Source: JALVIU01 sp964462295 (GTDB taxonomy: Bacteria; Atribacterota; JALVIU01). From it: a stretch of 12,481 nt of DNA. Within the stretch, counting starts at the first letter, position 1. Each line of letters begins with the position of its first letter. The stretch lies in NCBI GenBank assembly GCA_964462295.1, contig CAYWXH010000043.1, forward strand, positions 1 through 12,481, given 5' to 3'. The position numbers and the translations under genes were made by a program. Below, piece after piece: positions 1 to 6,032 of the stretch. Under the pieces are notes generated by a model. That model searched no databases and was not told the origin of the DNA. It saw only the letters and a list, made by a program, of their open reading frames with translations.

Positions 1-115
1 CGTGGCAATCTCGCTTTTTGGGGTTTCTGGGTACCGGAGATTGCCACATCAGGACAAAAACCGTCCCTCCTTGCAATGACGAGATAGGAAGCCAATAGGG
101 CTCCTCGTAATGACA
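1..115. repeat. Partial palindromic repeat plus degenerate half-module (left flank)
   Basis: This is the right part of a nested palindromic element, cut by the window start. The inner arms GTGGCAATCTC (2-12) and GAGATTGCCAC (37-47) pair perfectly around a loop containing GGTACC. A side hairpin GGAC (52-55)/GTCC (63-66) follows, then an outer right arm CTCCTTGCAATGAC (67-80). A second, decayed half-module at 81-115 starts GAGAT, has a side hairpin AGCC (90-93)/GGCT (99-102), and ends CTCCTCGTAATGACA (101-115). The same arms recur at the right end of the window (12122-12438). The segment is visibly richer in GC than the 150 bases that follow. No gene was found in it. Confidence 0.85.
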
Positions 116-129
116 TAAAGGAGGTGCGT

Positions 130-177
130 ATGTTATATTATTTAGCATTAAAATCTATAATTAACAAATTTTCCTAA
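130..177 (+). CDS. Possible 15-residue leader peptide or gene remnant behind a perfect Shine-Dalgarno
   Basis: AAAGGAGGTG at 117-126 lies 5 nt before ATG at 130, which opens a 15-codon frame (MLYYLALKSIINKFS) ending in TAA at 175-177. The peptide is hydrophobic and resembles no family I recognise. There is no good promoter directly upstream, because the repeat ends at 115. The frame ends about 95 nt before the -35 of the ugpB promoter, so it is not in that transcript. It may be a small peptide gene, the broken start of a gene cut by the repeat, or a chance frame behind an orphan ribosome-binding motif. Coding is not demonstrated. Confidence 0.2.
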   Translation: MLYYLALKSIINKFS

Positions 178-271
178 TAGATTTCATTAAAATTTTTTAT
201 AAAAATTAACATTTATCCCTAAATTATTGAGATTTTTAGATATATATTTTGACTTAAAAATTTTATTCATA
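178..271. other. AT-rich upstream region without a recognisable gene
   Basis: Together with the repeat (1-115) and the tiny frame at 130-177, this makes up the gene-poor 398 bases before ugpB. It is almost entirely A and T and contains homopolymer-like runs. It could act as an UP element or curved DNA for the promoter at 272-300. I see no RNA gene or clear operator in it. Confidence 0.4.
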
Positions 272-300
272 TTGACATATTAAAAGATAAATACTATAAT
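272..300 (+). promoter_or_regulatory. Consensus sigma-70-type promoter of the ugp-like operon
   Basis: TTGACA at 272-277 and TATAAT at 295-300 are both exact consensus hexamers, separated by exactly 17 nt. Transcription should start near 306-308, giving a leader of about 90 nt before the ATG at 399. The upstream DNA is very AT-rich. Such a perfect promoter suggests high basal strength held in check by a repressor or by RNA-level control, but no convincing operator was found. Confidence 0.88.
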
Positions 301-324
301 TAATACGGTTTCCAAAGCTCACAA

Positions 325-333
325 GAAAGGAGG
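325..333 (+). promoter_or_regulatory. Orphan Shine-Dalgarno, candidate Stab-SD mRNA-stabilising element
   Basis: GAAAGGAGG lies about 18-25 nt into the predicted transcript, with no usable start codon at the right distance; the following bases quickly give TAA TAA. The real ribosome-binding site of ugpB is a second AAAGGAGG at 382-389. GAAAGGAGG is the sequence known as Stab-SD in Bacillus leaders such as cry3A, where a bound 30S subunit blocks 5' exonuclease decay. The role here is inferred from motif identity and position. Confidence 0.5.
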
Positions 334-398
334 TGGTATTTAATAAAAAATTTCTATAGTTTTATAAGATTAACTAAAAATTAAAGGAGGTTAGGGGT

Positions 399-1724
399 AT
401 GAGAAACAAACTATTAGTATTATTTGTTATCAGTTTTTTACTTATTTTCACTACTTCTATATTTGCCGGAGAGATCACAATTAACTTCTGGCATGCAATG
501 AGTGGAAAGAGAATCAAGGCTGTTGAGGCTGTAGTAAATGGATTTAATAAGACTCATCCCGGCATAAAAGTTGTTCCCCTCTTTACAGGTAAATATGCAG
601 AAACCCTTACAAAGGCAATCGCTGCATATCGTGCAGGAAACCCACCTGATATCGTCCAAGTATATGAAGTAGGATACCAAACCATGGTAGATAGTGGTGC
701 AATTGTTCCTGTTTACAAAATCTTAAAAGGTTATAATTTTGGTGATATCGTAGGTCCTATTAAGAGATACTACTCTTACAAAGGGAACCTTGTATCTATG
801 CCATTTAACTCATCTACCGCAATGCTTTACTTCAACAAAGATGCATTCGTAAAAGCAGGGCTTGATCCAAATAATCCACCTACCACCTTTGATGATGTAT
901 ACAAGGCAGGTCTTGCCATAGTAAAATCCGGTGCAGCACAGGCAGGTATCACATTTGGATGGCCTGCATGGATATTTGAGCAAATGCATGCATACCATGA
1001 CCAACTCTATGCAAACAATGACAATGGTCGTGGAGAACTTAAAGCAACTGAGCTCTATATTAATAAACCTTTCGGTGTAAAGGTATTGGCCGAATGGATG
1101 AAATGGCACCATGATGGGGTATTCCTCTATGGTGGGCGTGAATACAGCGCAAATCAGGCATTCCTCTCTGGCCAGGCTGCAATGCTCATCCAGTCCACAT
1201 CATCCCTTGCATCCATCGAATCTGCTGCAAGCTTCAAGGTAGGTACTACCTTCTTACCAAAAATGCCTGGATATCCTACAGGAAACTCTGTAATAGGTGG
1301 TGCAACTATTTGGGTAATGAAAGGTCTATCTGATGAGAAATATAAAGCAATAGCCGAATTCTTAAAGTACATTGGACAACCAGATGTAACCATTATGTGG
1401 CACAATATGACAGGCTACTTCCCCATCACCAACTCTGCTGTAAAGAAGCTCTTAGATACTGGAAGTTTTGCAAAACATCCAAACTCCCTTACAGCGTTCT
1501 TACAGATACTCACAGGAAATGTAAAAGATCCTGCTGCAATCGGTGTAAGACTTGGAGGATTCGTACAGATAAGGGATGTGGTTGATTCTGCGATTGAAAA
1601 GGCTATGCAGTATAAGGGTACAGACTATGAAAAAGAAGCTAAAAAGATACTGGATGATGCAGAGAAAAAGGCAAACAAAATCCTAAAAGACTATGTAAGG
1701 ATGTATGGAGCAAAGAACGAATAG
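399..1724 (+). CDS. ugpB: Glycerol-3-phosphate ABC transporter, periplasmic binding protein (UgpB-type)
   Basis: Binding protein of an ABC importer that captures glycerol-3-phosphate or glycerophosphodiesters outside the inner membrane. Residues 1-23 are a signal peptide ending SIFA|GE, with no lipobox Cys, so the mature protein should be periplasmic. The length of 441 aa is normal. The family's motifs are recognisable along the chain: FWHAMSG (30-36), VYEVG (88-92), FNSST (136-140), GGATIWVM (300-307), TGYFPIT (338-344). Residues equivalent to the E. coli UgpB ligand contacts are present: Tyr66, Glu90, Ser139, a Ser in 266-269, Gly301, Tyr340 and Arg384. The start is set by AAAGGAGG about 9 nt upstream of the ATG. 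It is first in an operon with two permeases, a phosphatase and a cupin, and a long hairpin follows its stop. The assignment rests on remembered E. coli UgpB residues, so ligand specificity is strong but untested. Confidence 0.9.
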   Translation: MRNKLLVLFVISFLLIFTTSIFAGEITINFWHAMSGKRIKAVEAVVNGFNKTHPGIKVVPLFTGKYAETLTKAIAAYRAGNPPDIVQVYEVGYQTMVDSGAIVPVYKILKGYNFGDIVGPIKRYYSYKGNLVSMPFNSSTAMLYFNKDAFVKAGLDPNNPPTTFDDVYKAGLAIVKSGAAQAGITFGWPAWIFEQMHAYHDQLYANNDNGRGELKATELYINKPFGVKVLAEWMKWHHDGVFLYGGREYSANQAFLSGQAAMLIQSTSSLASIESAASFKVGTTFLPKMPGYPTGNSVIGGATIWVMKGLSDEKYKAIAEFLKYIGQPDVTIMWHNMTGYFPITNSAVKKLLDTGSFAKHPNSLTAFLQILTGNVKDPAAIGVRLGGFVQIRDVVDSAIEKAMQYKGTDYEKEAKKILDDAEKKANKILKDYVRMYGAKNE

Positions 1725-1738
1725 ATAATAGTTCAGAA

Positions 1739-1769
1739 AAGGGGCATACCTACAGTAGGTATGCCCCTT
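1739..1769 (+). promoter_or_regulatory. Intercistronic hairpin between ugpB and ugpA
   Basis: A perfect 15-bp inverted repeat (1739-1753 with 1755-1769, stem AAGGGGCATACCTAC) with a one-base centre lies 14 nt after the ugpB stop. The sequence after it is AATTATTTAG, not a U-tract, and the ugpA ribosome-binding site follows. It is therefore more likely a partial attenuator or a 3'-end protector that keeps ugpB mRNA in excess over permease mRNA than a full terminator. The second ABC operon has a similar hairpin at 9274-9306. Confidence 0.8.
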
Positions 1770-1795
1770 AATTATTTAGAAGGGAGGCAGTAATT

Positions 1796-2677
1796 ATGGG
1801 TAGGCGATTTCCAGCGAAATATCTTCCTTATGTATTACTTTCACCAGCTGTAGGCCTTACTTTAGTATTTCTTGTTATCCCCACGATTCAGTCAATTTAT
1901 CAGAGCTTTTTTATGGTATCCCCATTTGGAAATAAATCTATCTTTGTAGGACTTGAAAATTTTACCACCCTTCTTACCTCAGGGGAATATATACATAGTA
2001 TTACTATATCGATTGTATTTTCCATAATAGTAGTAGTTTTGGATTTAAGTTTAGGAGTCATATTCGCAGTGTTATTAAATAATAGGTTAAGAGGTATGAC
2101 ATTTTTTAGGACTACAGTTATCTTTACATATGCCATATCTCCTGTTGTTGCAGGCACCATATGGGCACTTATGTTTGCCCCATCCACAGGCCCTATAGTT
2201 TATATTTTAAAAAAATTTTTTGGTATAAGTCTAAATTGGATGACAAGTCCAGGCATAGCCCTCGTAATTGTAGCTGCTTCTGCGGCATGGAAACAGTTGG
2301 GTTATAATGTAATTTTTTCACTTGCTGCACTACAAAATATCCCCTCTACACTATTGGAGGCAGCAGAGATAGACGGTGCTACATCTGTGGTTAAATTTTT
2401 TAAAGTTACACTTCCACTTATCTCCCCCACTCTATTCTTCTTACTCATAATGGATATGTTTTATTCATTCTTTCAGGTATTCGGAGTTGTAGATGTTATG
2501 ACCCAAGGAGGCCCAGGAGATGCAACATCTATCATGGTTTATCAACTATACAAAGACGGCTTTGTAAACTTAAGGACAGGGCTTGCATCTGCCGAATCAG
2601 TACTTCTGTTTATTCTTGTCTTTATACTTGTAATGATACAGTTTAAATTCACAGAAAAAAGGGTATTTTACTCTTAA
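1796..2677 (+). CDS. ugpA: Glycerol-3-phosphate-type ABC transporter permease (UgpA/MalF-like)
   Basis: Inner-membrane permease subunit, 293 aa, typical for the MalF/UgpA group. About six membrane segments are visible, the first at residues 12-36. The cytoplasmic EAA loop that docks the ATPase lies at about 188-208 (EAAEIDGATSVVKFFKVTLP), followed by the family's GGPGDAT signature at 238-244. GGGAGG 8 nt before the ATG sets the start. It follows the hairpin after ugpB and is followed 10 nt later by ugpE, so the two permeases should form the translocation pore together. No ATPase gene is present in the window. The permease family is certain; the Ugp assignment comes from the neighbouring binding protein. 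Confidence 0.85.
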   Translation: MGRRFPAKYLPYVLLSPAVGLTLVFLVIPTIQSIYQSFFMVSPFGNKSIFVGLENFTTLLTSGEYIHSITISIVFSIIVVVLDLSLGVIFAVLLNNRLRGMTFFRTTVIFTYAISPVVAGTIWALMFAPSTGPIVYILKKFFGISLNWMTSPGIALVIVAASAAWKQLGYNVIFSLAALQNIPSTLLEAAEIDGATSVVKFFKVTLPLISPTLFFLLIMDMFYSFFQVFGVVDVMTQGGPGDATSIMVYQLYKDGFVNLRTGLASAESVLLFILVFILVMIQFKFTEKRVFYS

Positions 2678-2687
2678 GGAGGGAGTT

Positions 2688-3518
2688 ATGAATCCAAGAA
2701 CAGTAAAAAAATTAAACACCTATATACTTGTTATAATACTTACTATAATTATTGCCTTCCCTATATACTATGCCCTTATAACAAGCACATTAAATATGAA
2801 ACAAACTTATGAATATCCCCCGAGGTTTCTCCCAAGTACCCACCTTATTGAAAACATAAAGGCAGCATGGACATCTATAAATATGGGGAAGATGATGTGG
2901 AATAGTTTTGTTATATCTACTATTGTTGCATTGGCAAAGGTTTTTATCTCTTTCCTTGCAGCATTTGCCTTTACCTATTTTGGAAATTTCAAAGGAAAAA
3001 TGCTCTTCTTTGGGATAGTACTTTCTGTCCAGATGTTACCACTTCCTGTAAGAATTGTACCTACATTCGCCCTTATGAAAACATTTGGATGGATAAATAC
3101 ATACTATGCCCTAACAATCCCATTCTTTGCAACAACTACAGGAATATTACTCTATAGACAACTCTTTTTACAGGTCCCTGTATCTATATCCGATGCGGCA
3201 AGGATAGATGGAGCAGGACCTGTACGATTTCTCGTTAATATACTTGTCCCTATGGCAAAAAATGTAACAGCTGCACTCTTTATAATAGAATTTATATTTA
3301 TATGGGGTCAATACCTCTGGCCACTCATAGTAACTACAACCGCAGATATGAGGGTGGTCCAGATAGGTGTAAAGATGTTACTTGCAAGTGAGGCACAGGC
3401 AGCACAATGGAATGTTATCATGACTGGTGCACTTATTGCACTTATCCCACCACTTATCGTATTCTTACTCTTCCATCACACAATACTTTATGGCTTTGGC
3501 CTTAAGGAGGAGAAATGA
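2688..3518 (+). CDS. ugpE: Glycerol-3-phosphate-type ABC transporter permease (UgpE/MalG-like)
   Basis: Second permease of the importer, 276 aa. Residues 10-33 form the first membrane segment, ending in the FPIYYALITS signature common at the start of MalG/UgpE proteins. Five more segments follow. The EAA loop is at about 167-189 (ISDAARIDGAGPVRFLVNIL). AAGGAGGGAG just before the ATG is a strong ribosome-binding site. The last codon and stop overlap the start of the next gene as ATGA (3515-3518), so the phosphatase is translationally coupled to the transporter. It pairs with the upstream UgpA-like subunit. Confidence 0.85.
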   Translation: MNPRTVKKLNTYILVIILTIIIAFPIYYALITSTLNMKQTYEYPPRFLPSTHLIENIKAAWTSINMGKMMWNSFVISTIVALAKVFISFLAAFAFTYFGNFKGKMLFFGIVLSVQMLPLPVRIVPTFALMKTFGWINTYYALTIPFFATTTGILLYRQLFLQVPVSISDAARIDGAGPVRFLVNILVPMAKNVTAALFIIEFIFIWGQYLWPLIVTTTADMRVVQIGVKMLLASEAQAAQWNVIMTGALIALIPPLIVFLLFHHTILYGFGLKEEK

Positions 3519-4777
3519 GATTTTGTGCAGTTATAGAGCAAGATGAGAACTCAGGGATACTGATCAGGGGGAGGCCTCTACTTTCATACCAGCTAGAGAT
3601 GGTGAAAAGGGCTGGTATAAAGGATATATTTATAGATAGTGATGATATATCTTCTAATATGGGTGAATTAGCCAAGAAATTTAATTGTAAATTGATAAAT
3701 ACACAAAAGGATATGGAAAAGATAAAAGCATCTTATGATGGTCTCCTTTTCATAGGGGGAAATATGTTTTTTGAAAAGGATTTTCTTACAGGTTTTGATT
3801 TTTCTCATTCTACTATATTTATAGATGAGACTACACAGGATACTCCAAATATAATATTTTATATATGGAAAGAGGAGAAAAAGAAAAAGTATAATATATC
3901 GGGAAAGATATGGAAAAAGATAGTAGGCCCCCTTGATATTTTTTATGCGGAAAATAAGTTATCATTACTTAAGAGAAAAGAAGAGATAGAAGAGATAGAA
4001 CTTTTCTCTTTTGACCTTGATGGGACAACTATTCTTGGAAAAAGACCTATACCAGGTGCACGAGAATTTTTAATCTTTCTAAAAGAGAGTGGCCGTAAAT
4101 TCTCCTTTCTTACAAATAACTCATCAAGGACAAATAGCTTACATGCTCAAAACCTGAAAGAGATACTTGACTATCCTATAGAAGAAAAAAATGTAACAAG
4201 CTCTATAGACTCTTTTGAACTCTACATAAAAACCCATAATATTCATTCTATATATCCTTTTGTAAATAATAAAGTCAAGTCATACCTTTTGCAAAAAGTT
4301 CAATATTCTGAGGATAACCCTGATCTAATAGCTATAGGATTCAATACAGATGCAACATATGAGCAGATGTCTAAGGTATCAGAACTTATATTTAAAGGGG
4401 TCCCCTATGTTCTTATCCATCCTGATTTTAGGTGTCCTACAGAATTTGGGTATATCCCTGATGCAGGCTCCTTTGGTAAAATGTTTGAACTTACCACAGA
4501 CAAAAAACCGATATGGGTAGGGGGTAAGCCAAATCCTATTATGATAGATACTCTTGTAGAAAAGTATGGAGTTCCAAAGGAAAAAATAGGGTATGTGGGG
4601 GATAGACTCTATACAGATATAGATATGGCAAAAAATGCTGGTATATTCGGCTTTTTAGTCCTAACTGGAGAAACATCTTTAAAAGATTTCTATTTATATA
4701 TAAAAGAAAATCCCGAAAATTATGATAAAATACTTATAATAGATAATCTACTATTTTTAAAGGCTTTTTTAAATTAA
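3515..4777 (+). CDS. HAD-IIA family phosphatase with an N-terminal degenerate nucleotidyltransferase-like domain
   Basis: A two-part protein of 420 aa. The C-terminal part (about 160-420) is a NagD/AraL-type HAD-IIA phosphatase. It has motif I FDLDGT (nucleophile Asp167, acid Asp169), motif II FLTNNSS (Thr200), motif III GGKPNP (Lys338) and motif IV GYVGDRLYTDID (Asp363, Asp368). All catalytic residues are intact, with a cap domain between motifs II and III. The N-terminal 125 residues look like a small sugar-nucleotidyltransferase fold: GRPLLSYQLEMVKRAGIKDI (18-37) matches the usual 'GKPLLEY.L..L..AGI' helix. The glycine-rich GxGxR...PK nucleotide-binding loop that should precede it is missing, so this half is probably non-catalytic. 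The ATGA overlap with ugpE suggests the phosphatase acts on the imported phosphoester, for example glycerol-3-phosphate to glycerol plus phosphate; HAD-IIA glycerol-phosphate phosphatases are known. Substrate and N-domain role are inferred. Confidence 0.82.
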   Translation: MRFCAVIEQDENSGILIRGRPLLSYQLEMVKRAGIKDIFIDSDDISSNMGELAKKFNCKLINTQKDMEKIKASYDGLLFIGGNMFFEKDFLTGFDFSHSTIFIDETTQDTPNIIFYIWKEEKKKKYNISGKIWKKIVGPLDIFYAENKLSLLKRKEEIEEIELFSFDLDGTTILGKRPIPGAREFLIFLKESGRKFSFLTNNSSRTNSLHAQNLKEILDYPIEEKNVTSSIDSFELYIKTHNIHSIYPFVNNKVKSYLLQKVQYSEDNPDLIAIGFNTDATYEQMSKVSELIFKGVPYVLIHPDFRCPTEFGYIPDAGSFGKMFELTTDKKPIWVGGKPNPIMIDTLVEKYGVPKEKIGYVGDRLYTDIDMAKNAGIFGFLVLTGETSLKDFYLYIKENPENYDKILIIDNLLFLKAFLN

Positions 4778-4792
4778 GATAAGGAGGACTTT

Positions 4793-5146
4793 ATGATTGT
4801 AAAAAAAGGAGAAGGAAAACCCTTACCACCTCATGAAAAAGATGGAAAAAAGGCATGGGGAGAGATGCTTGCATATGGTGGGGGACTTATGTTTACTACC
4901 TTTAATTTCGAAAAAGGCTCCACTGTACCTGTCCACTCACATCCACATGAACAACTTACCTATGTAGTAAAGGGTAAGGTCTTATTCAAAAAGGGAGATA
5001 AAGAAATCGTATTGGAAGAAGGGGATAGTGTATATTGTGCTCCAAATGAACCCCATGGGGTGCTTGAGGCATTAGAAGAGTCAAAACTCATCGATGCATT
5101 CCACCCTATAAGGAAAGACTTTTTGGAAAAAGTAGGGGCAAGATAA
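4793..5146 (+). CDS. Small single-domain cupin protein
   Basis: A 117-aa beta-barrel protein of the cupin-2 type. Cupin motif 1 runs from Gly42 to about Gly61 with HSHPHEQ at 48-54; motif 2 carries GDSVYCAPNEPHGV at 77-90. Likely metal ligands are His48, His50, Glu53 or Gln54, and His88. No other domain is attached, so a catalytic role (isomerase, dioxygenase) cannot be told from a sensor or binding role. AAGGAGG lies 7 nt before the ATG, and the gene begins 15 nt after the phosphatase stop, so it is the last gene of the ugp-like operon. Its final two codons and stop lie inside the shared terminator hairpin. A role in handling the imported substrate is possible but not shown. Confidence 0.75.
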   Translation: MIVKKGEGKPLPPHEKDGKKAWGEMLAYGGGLMFTTFNFEKGSTVPVHSHPHEQLTYVVKGKVLFKKGDKEIVLEEGDSVYCAPNEPHGVLEALEESKLIDAFHPIRKDFLEKVGAR

Positions 5147-5173
5147 GGGGATTATATCCCCTTATCTTGTTTT
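5139..5173. terminator. Shared hairpin terminator between convergent genes
   Basis: A perfect 14-bp stem (5139-5152 with 5156-5169, CAAGATAAGGGGAT) closes a 3-nt loop and is followed on the plus strand by TTTT (5170-5173), so it should terminate the ugp-like operon. It also encodes the last codons of both neighbours: AR-stop of the cupin on the plus strand and QDKGI-stop of the nucleoside phosphorylase on the minus strand. Read on the minus strand it has no U-run, so it may work there mainly as an mRNA 3'-end hairpin. Confidence 0.8.
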
Positions 5174-5907
5174 ATGAGCAATCTTATTGCTTCAATTGCG
5201 ATCTGTATGGATTTTTCTAATCCGTTTTCGTATTTCTCACCTGCCTGAATTCTCTCGTTTTCACTTACAATCTCTTCTCTTATTGTAAGGATTGCCCCTG
5301 CCCTAAATCCCTTTATGGCAGATAGGGTAAATAAAGTTGCAACCTCCATCTCTACACAAAGGACCCCTGCCCGCTTCATAATCGCCGCATACTGTGCAGA
5401 TTCTTCCTTTGCAAAATGCCTTGCATAATATGCATCCGTAGAAAGCACCACACCTGTATGATAGGGATTTCCTACCTTCTTTGCAGCTTCAACAAGTGCA
5501 TTTATCGTATCTAGATCGCCCACTGCAGGGAACTCATATGGTATATATTCTCCACTTGTGCCATCTCTTCTTACGGCAGCGGTTGCTATAACACTATCTC
5601 CAAGTTTTAACCCTTCCTGGAATGCACCTGTAGTCCCTACCCTTATTACAGTATGGACTCCACAGGTAAGAAGCTCTTCTACGCCAATAGAGATACAAGG
5701 TCCACCCATACCACTTGAAACTACACTCACAGGGACACCATCCAATGTACCTGTATAGGTAAGATATTCTCTATTTTCTGCTTTTCTCTCTGCATTTTCA
5801 AGATATTTTGCAATTCTTTTTACTCTTCCCCTGTCACCAGGCATGATTACATACTTTCCTAGGTCTTCACATCCTACCTTGATATGATATCTTGGATCTT
5901 CTGCCAT
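5152..5907 (-). CDS. udp: Nucleoside phosphorylase, uridine-phosphorylase-like
   Basis: A 251-aa member of the nucleoside phosphorylase I superfamily, which splits nucleosides with phosphate into base and (deoxy)ribose-1-phosphate in the cytoplasm. Visible motifs: MPGDRGRVKRIA (22-33, phosphate site), ENREYLTYTG (44-53, the Arg lent to the neighbouring subunit), SSGMGGP (64-70), RVGTTGAFQ (89-97) and the ribose-binding EMEVATLF (186-193). GTTGA and the overall similarity favour uridine phosphorylase. However, the GQERY-type loop carrying the uracil-contacting Gln and Arg in E. coli Udp is not recognisable: residues 157-165 read TDAYYARHF. The segment matching the catalytic Asp of E. coli DeoD reads TIREEI, with Glu instead. 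Base specificity is therefore open. AAGGAGG 8 nt before the ATG supports the start. It is monocistronic and divergent from htrA. Confidence 0.82.
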   Translation of the reverse strand: MAEDPRYHIKVGCEDLGKYVIMPGDRGRVKRIAKYLENAERKAENREYLTYTGTLDGVPVSVVSSGMGGPCISIGVEELLTCGVHTVIRVGTTGAFQEGLKLGDSVIATAAVRRDGTSGEYIPYEFPAVGDLDTINALVEAAKKVGNPYHTGVVLSTDAYYARHFAKEESAQYAAIMKRAGVLCVEMEVATLFTLSAIKGFRAGAILTIREEIVSENERIQAGEKYENGLEKSIQIAIEAIRLLIKQDKGI

Positions 5908-5954
5908 ATGGATTTCCTCCTTAAGTATTTTTCCTCATTAATGAATTTTGTTTT

Positions 5955-5983
5955 ATTATATCATATTTTTAATTATCCTTTAA
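5955..5983 (-). promoter_or_regulatory. Candidate promoter of the nucleoside phosphorylase gene
   Basis: On the minus strand an exact TATAAT (plus-strand 5955-5960) lies 17 nt after a weak -35 hexamer TTAAAG (5978-5983). A 10-bp palindrome TCATTAATGA at 5935-5944 falls between the expected transcription start and the ribosome-binding site and could be an operator. The -35 match is poor, so the call rests on the -10 and its position. Confidence 0.5.
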
Positions 5984-6000
5984 TATTTTTTAACTATAAT
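5973..6000 (+). promoter_or_regulatory. Candidate promoter of the htrA gene
   Basis: An exact TATAAT at 5995-6000 sits 33 nt before the ATG at 6033. The best -35 at the right distance is TTATCC (5973-5978, 16-nt spacer), which is weak; an activator or alternative sigma factor could explain this in a stress gene. The promoter overlaps the -35 region of the divergent phosphorylase promoter. Confidence 0.45.
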
Positions 6001-6019
6001 AAAGATGAAAAATGAAGAC

Positions 6020-6027
6020 GGAGGTGA
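6020..6027 (+). promoter_or_regulatory. Ribosome-binding site that fixes the htrA start
   Basis: GGAGGTGA at 6020-6027 lies 8 nt (counted from GGAGG) before the ATG at 6033. An in-frame ATG at 6012 would add seven residues (MKTEVRK), but this site would then lie inside the coding region, and nothing resembling a ribosome-binding site precedes 6012. The start at 6033 also gives a conventional signal peptide. Confidence 0.85.
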
Positions 6028-6032
6028 GAAAG

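Noticed and set aside
1..120. Repeats at both ends considered as CRISPR arrays.
   Set aside because: Copies are nested palindromes of variable length and orientation, with no constant repeat and spacer sizes and no cas genes.
249..254. TTGACT as an alternative -35 for the ugpB promoter.
   Set aside because: No -10 lies 16-18 nt downstream, and the TTGACA/TATAAT pair at 272-300 is perfect.
304..317. ACGGTTTCC region near the ugpB transcription start considered as a LacI-type operator.
   Set aside because: Around the central CG only about three of eight half-site positions match, so there is no convincing symmetry.
1739..1769. Hairpin after ugpB considered as a full intrinsic terminator.
   Set aside because: No U-tract follows, and the downstream permease has no promoter of its own that I can see, so read-through must be substantial.
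6012..6032. An upstream ATG that would extend the HtrA protein by seven residues.
   Set aside because: No ribosome-binding site lies before it, whereas GGAGGTGA is correctly spaced for the ATG at 6033.
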